A stretch of 64,000 nt of DNA from Synchiropus splendidus (lineage: Eukaryota > Chordata > Actinopteri > Syngnathiformes > Callionymidae): the NCBI RefSeq assembly GCF_027744825.2, contig NC_071342.1, positions 21,730,501 through 21,794,500 on the forward strand, written 5' to 3'. Positions 59,965-64,000 of the stretch are shown in pieces. A program made the position numbers and the translations under genes. The first letter of the stretch is position 1. Every line of letters starts with the position of its first letter. The notes below the pieces were generated by a model, which saw nothing but the letters and a program-made list of their open reading frames with translations, searched no databases and was not told the origin of the DNA.

Positions 59965-60589
59965 CACTCCCGGGAGGATTGTCGCTCAATCTTTTCTGAC
60001 CAGCGGGTGTGAGCCCGCGAGCGTGCATCAGATGCCTTCACCCTCAGCAGGTGGGCCACAGGCGGCAGCTTTCTGTCGGGATCCTTTCAAGAGTCACCTC
60101 TGGTCTGGTGTGAACTTAGAAGATCCTGTTGACCAATGGGCAGTGGGTTAACTCCTCCACACAGCGGACGTTAGAGAACTTCCTCTAGACGGCGGAATCA
60201 TCTTTTGGACAGCGAGTGACGCTGGATGGGTTTGATTTTTTTTAAGTTCTTCTGTAAAAATTCTGTAAAAGGTGAATGATTGTCTGTTCTTAAAGTGTGC
60301 CTACGATTCTCTTCCGGTGTTTGATGCAAAGAGCGTGCACTTATTAGCCGTGGTTTGGAGCACATGCTTCCTGAACTGGCAGAGTACGGAAATTTCGATT
60401 AAGGAGTGAGAGGAAGCACACTGAGTGATGGCTTCCCATGTAATGACTATGTCATACAGTGAGAGTTCTCACAGCACTGCGACCAGAGGTTTCACAGCCA
60501 TGTTGTTCATAGCCCCTCCCCCTCTGTATATCCTGTCTTCAGGTGCTGTCACCATGTCAATTTCCTGTTGATGTAAAATGATTTTTTTT

Positions 60590-60595
60590 ATTAAA
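60590..60595 (+). promoter_or_regulatory. Candidate poly(A) signal ATTAAA of rel
   Basis: ATTAAA lies about 625 bp after the rel stop codon in a T-rich tract and is followed by a GT-rich stretch (GTGTATC, then TTTTTTATGTTGTG). This is the usual arrangement for cleavage and polyadenylation. Confidence 0.5.
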
Positions 60596-60599
60596 ATTT

Positions 60600-61190
60600 T
60601 CTACGAAGTGTATCTATAGGTCTTTTTTATGTTGTGTTTTCCATGCACTAACCAGCAAACAAAGTGCACCAGCTATTCATGTACACAGTCTCAGCAGGCG
60701 AAGACACAGCTTGCCATCTCAACTGCAGCAGGGTCACTTGCTCCATGTGTCAGGAGCCAGGATCCAACCAGCAACCTCTTGGTCACGGGCATTTTGTCCG
60801 GTAAAAACAACTCAAAATCGCCTCCACTACTAGCTCTTTCTTTGTTTTTCCAACGCTGGTATTGTGCAACCCATGGCATCACTGATCCCTCTGCCACCCC
60901 TGAGACCTCTGACACCGGTACCATGCCTTGCCAGGTTCCAGTTCCGGAACATCATTTTGAACAAGAAACAGGGAAAAAAATGGTTTGGAACCTGAAAAGT
61001 TGGTTCTCAGCTGGACCCAACAAAAGCTGGTTTGAGCTTGTGAACCGTGCCATATTCAACAGTCACATCTGAAATATACGTCAGCAGACACTTGCTACAT
61101 ACCAGACGCCTTTAATGCAATCGTTCTCTTTGTCTCCTCTTCATCAAAAGGTGTCGCATGCTTGAATGCTGGATGAAACAAATTCATTGG
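60600..61190. other. DNA downstream of rel, no recognised gene
   Basis: A 147-codon open frame at 60629-61072 has no domain or splice signs. The stretch GGTTCCAGTTCCGGAAC and AAAAAATGGTTTGGAACCTG near 60936-60990 hints at a decayed inverted-repeat element. Confidence 0.35.
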
Positions 61191-61191
61191 G

Positions 61192-61432
<241 letters not shown>

Positions 61433-61510
61433 TTCCTGGTCCACTGATCCCACTGATGCACAAGACACGTGGCAGCTAGGATGAGAACAACAACAACAAA
61501 CATGGAGGAA

Positions 61511-61558
61511 TCCCTGAACAAAAGCAAACAAAAGCATCTGTTTGCTTTTGTTCAGGGA
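61511..61558. repeat. Perfect 20-bp inverted repeat with an 8-bp loop
   Basis: Arms 61511-61530 and 61539-61558 are exact reverse complements (TCCCTGAAC...GCAAACA) around the loop AAAGCATC. As RNA this would form a 20-bp hairpin. Confidence 0.85.
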
Positions 61559-62499
61559 GGTTTTTCACGACACAATGAATGTATTTCAATTTCTTATAAA
61601 ATTTAAATTCTCGTGCAAATATTTTCACGACAAAAGATCCGCGTCCTAAAGCGAATGAACGGAAGAGTGGCGGCTGTGAACGTGGACACGCAGACAGAAG
61701 GTGCGCGTGGCTGAGTCGGGAGGACGATGCGGACAGGTGGAGGACTTGCTGACTTGGCACCTGACCAGTATTCTGGATGATATAATGCGCCATTCCTCAC
61801 GCACCTCGCCCGCATGCACTCGTGCCTGTTATCTAAACTGTGATCTGGAAGAGGCGAGCCGGACCAGTTCGGCCGCCCAGTTCCCGGCAGCGTGCGCCTC
61901 GGCCCCCGCCCCTCCCCTCTCTCTCTCTCTCCCTCAGCCACTCCGCGACTCTCACCGCAACACAAACACAACACCTTCCCTCGTGAATGAGGGCGCGCGG
62001 CTGCTGCAGGTGCGTCACTCGCCCAGTTGCCCGGCAGAGGCGTGTGCCAGCTCTGCCCGTAAACTCCTTCCGTCCCATTAACCATTTGGGCTCTGATATT
62101 GCCAGCTCTTCCTCAGTCATGGAGTCATGAAGGAACCTGCGCTGAAAAACTGATATCATCGACAAACAAAGCAGCCTTGTAAGTTTAACTTCAAAACACC
62201 CAACAAGACCCACTTTCACTTGCAGCCTTTCCTACCGTTGTCAAGATATGTGTTTATTCAGCAGGAAAACACTTAGGATTATGAACAAGCGACATTTTCT
62301 TCACTTGGATTCTGAATTATTGTGACCCTGCGAAGTACATCCTTGTAGTTTACGAGGTAGTTATTGACTATTTCTGAATCATCATACCATTTTTCAATAG
62401 TTTTATTCTAAGTTTTACAGACACACTGTCAAGTCTGGATGTAGTGCATTAATAATAATATTCTTCTCATTTTTGTTTGCTGTAATATCTGTCTGACAC

Positions 62500-62690
62500 A
62501 CTCACACACATCACCTTTGTGGGGACCTCTCTTAGACACGACCCTTTCCCCAGCCTCTCACACTAAACCTCACTATCCAAAACACGTGGTTCACCAGGAC
62601 TTTGAACCAAATTGAAACCCAGTTCTAATGACCCTGTTATTCTTCATCCTCACATTGAAGATTATTTAACTGGGGACACCAAACTTTGTC
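62500..62690 (-). repeat. Dispersed repeat family A, copy 3
   Basis: On the minus strand it reads TTGGATAGTGAGGTTTAGTG, then GAGGCTGGGGAAAGGGTCG and GAGAGGTCCCCACAAAGG, matching copies 1 and 2. GGGGACC blocks at both ends are typical of this fish repeat. Confidence 0.6.
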
Positions 62691-63786
62691 GCCAATCTAC
62701 TGCATGTATTCCGGAAAATGTCCCAATGAAATTCGAGAAGTAAACGTGATTCCCTGCCCTTGAAAGCAGCGAACATGAAACCTGTTTAAGGTTTTAAACA
62801 GAAGCAAAGACAGACACCAAACAGGAAGGTCCCAGTGAGCAGTGGCTCCTGAGCCACCAGCTAGAGAGTTGAGCAACATACCATTGGGAATATAACAGAG
62901 TGGGAAGTGTGTAAACCACAGAGGCTTCGAAAGGTGGCAGGAACAATGGAGAAGCGCAAGAAAAGGAAAGTGAGGGAGAAGGAGGCGACTGAAACCGGAG
63001 CAACTTAGCAACATTCATGCTAACCATAATAAGTAAAGAGAGGCTGAACATGTCTGTCTTTTTTTTTTGTTGTTTTTGGGGTTTTTTTCAACTCATTTTT
63101 TGTATTTGACGCCAGAATAACAAAATTTCGGTTGAATCTCCACCTAAGTGTGAACATCAGAGTGGAAGGGCTCCAGTGATGTGCAAACTCTTTGTGTTTT
63201 CTGCCTCCATCCTGACTTTTTCAAACAGATTTTCCCATCTCTTGTCGCCTCCTTCGCCATGAAAGTTTGGGTTGAGACGTCACCCTGTAGCTGCACCTAT
63301 GTTGGTGCACGGAAACAACACTTCACAAGTGACTTGTCGGTTATTTGGATCGCTTGTTTGGATTTAATAATGGCCTTTTACCACCTGACAACAGCTCATC
63401 TAACACGAGAAACTCACTCAGGACAACAGCGACCACTTTCAATCCTGAACAACCTTCCTAATCCTGCAATTTGCCGACTTCCTGCTGCTCAGGTAAATGA
63501 CAGGTACTTCACCTGATGCAAGACTAGACTCATGTTTCTGGGTCGGGAAAATCCCTCCTCGAGAGCCTGACAGGGAAACTCTCTGCTGAGTTGAATAAAC
63601 CTAAAGATGTTGGCTATTTTTTATGTTGTTGTTTGGTTATACACAAGCAGAGATCCTCTGCTCGGTCTATAGCACCTTCCTTGTTGCTACAGCGTCAACG
63701 TTACAACTGCGTTTGTGCCGTGTTTGCATCAGTGAGAGATGAGTCATTGTGTGCAGATTCACTTGTGAGGAAGAACTGCTTACACA

Positions 63787-63810
63787 GCACACACACACAC
63801 ACACACACAC
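63787..63810. repeat. CA microsatellite
   Basis: About twelve CA units, followed by ATATATAA. Confidence 0.85.
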
Positions 63811-64000
63811 ATATATAAAGGAGATTAGGGAACTCCCGTGTGTAAAGCAACAAACACTGAGGCCAAGCCCACGTGAAGTCCAGCAAAACTCTCCGCAACA
63901 ATTCAGGAACGTTGGAATTTCAGACTAGAACTGAGGTGACGTGAATCGAAGATGAGAGAATGTTTGGTAGAGTTGAGGCTGTTTAGAGTACGATTGTTTT

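Larger units (their letters stand above)
61559..64000. other. Right end of the window: GC-rich patch, then no recognised gene
   Basis: 61700-62080 is rich in CpG and may be a promoter of an unseen gene. The rest holds repeat family A copy 3, a CA run at 63787-63810 and no recognisable exon. In human, PUS10 lies beyond REL, but I saw no PUS10 exon here. Confidence 0.4.

Noticed and set aside
60629..61072. 147-codon frame downstream of rel
   Set aside because: No homology recognised, no splice signals, and it overlaps a probable decayed repeat.
61603..62219. Several overlapping open frames of 105-160 codons in the GC-rich patch
   Set aside because: They lie on both strands in GC-rich DNA, where stop codons are scarce, and show no domain.

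Overview
The window is nuclear DNA of a vertebrate, almost certainly a teleost fish. The evidence is many short GT-AG introns, abundant CA, TA and AAT microsatellites, hAT and Tc1/mariner-like DNA transposon remnants, non-LTR retrotransposon tails, a eukaryotic intron-containing tRNA-Ile(UAU), and four recognisable vertebrate protein genes. The gene order PAPOLG then REL matches the linkage I recall from human 2p16, and supports calling the Rel-family gene c-Rel (REL) rather than RELA.

Layout. 1-29.8 kb is a gene-poor stretch with decayed transposons: an RTE-like LINE tail near 2.0-2.5 kb, a TA-flanked inverted-repeat element at 8.3-8.9 kb, an inverted-repeat element at 16.6-17.25 kb, hAT remnants at 20.65 and 24.17 kb, G-rich and GTTAGCTCT minisatellites, and tRNA-Ile(UAU) on the minus strand at 28.05 kb. 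29.8-31.4 kb holds a two-exon tmem229b-like membrane protein gene (+). 31.75-34.3 kb holds haao (-), which converges on it. 36.9-46.9 kb holds papolg (+, 23 coding exons). 49.2-60.0 kb holds rel (+, 11 coding exons), with a transposon-rich 4.7-kb intron. 60.6-64 kb has repeats and a GC-rich patch but no gene that I recognise.

I rebuilt the four genes by hand at codon level. Every junction keeps the reading frame, giving 172 aa (TMEM229B-like), 287 aa (HAAO), 856 aa (PAPOLG) and 583 aa (REL). HAAO acts in the kynurenine-to-NAD pathway, PAPOLG adds poly(A) tails in the nucleus, REL is an NF-kB transcription factor, and the TMEM229 protein has no firm function. They share position rather than a pathway.

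I see no evidence of a new multigene system. The best leads are a Val where NF-kB proteins carry the redox-sensitive Cys of the DNA-binding loop of REL, a duplicated exon module that extends the PAPOLG C-terminus, a GC-AG intron in PAPOLG, a perfect kappaB site in the REL promoter, a hAT element nested in an older MITE, and two orphan candidate exons (near 1.57 kb and 48.25 kb).
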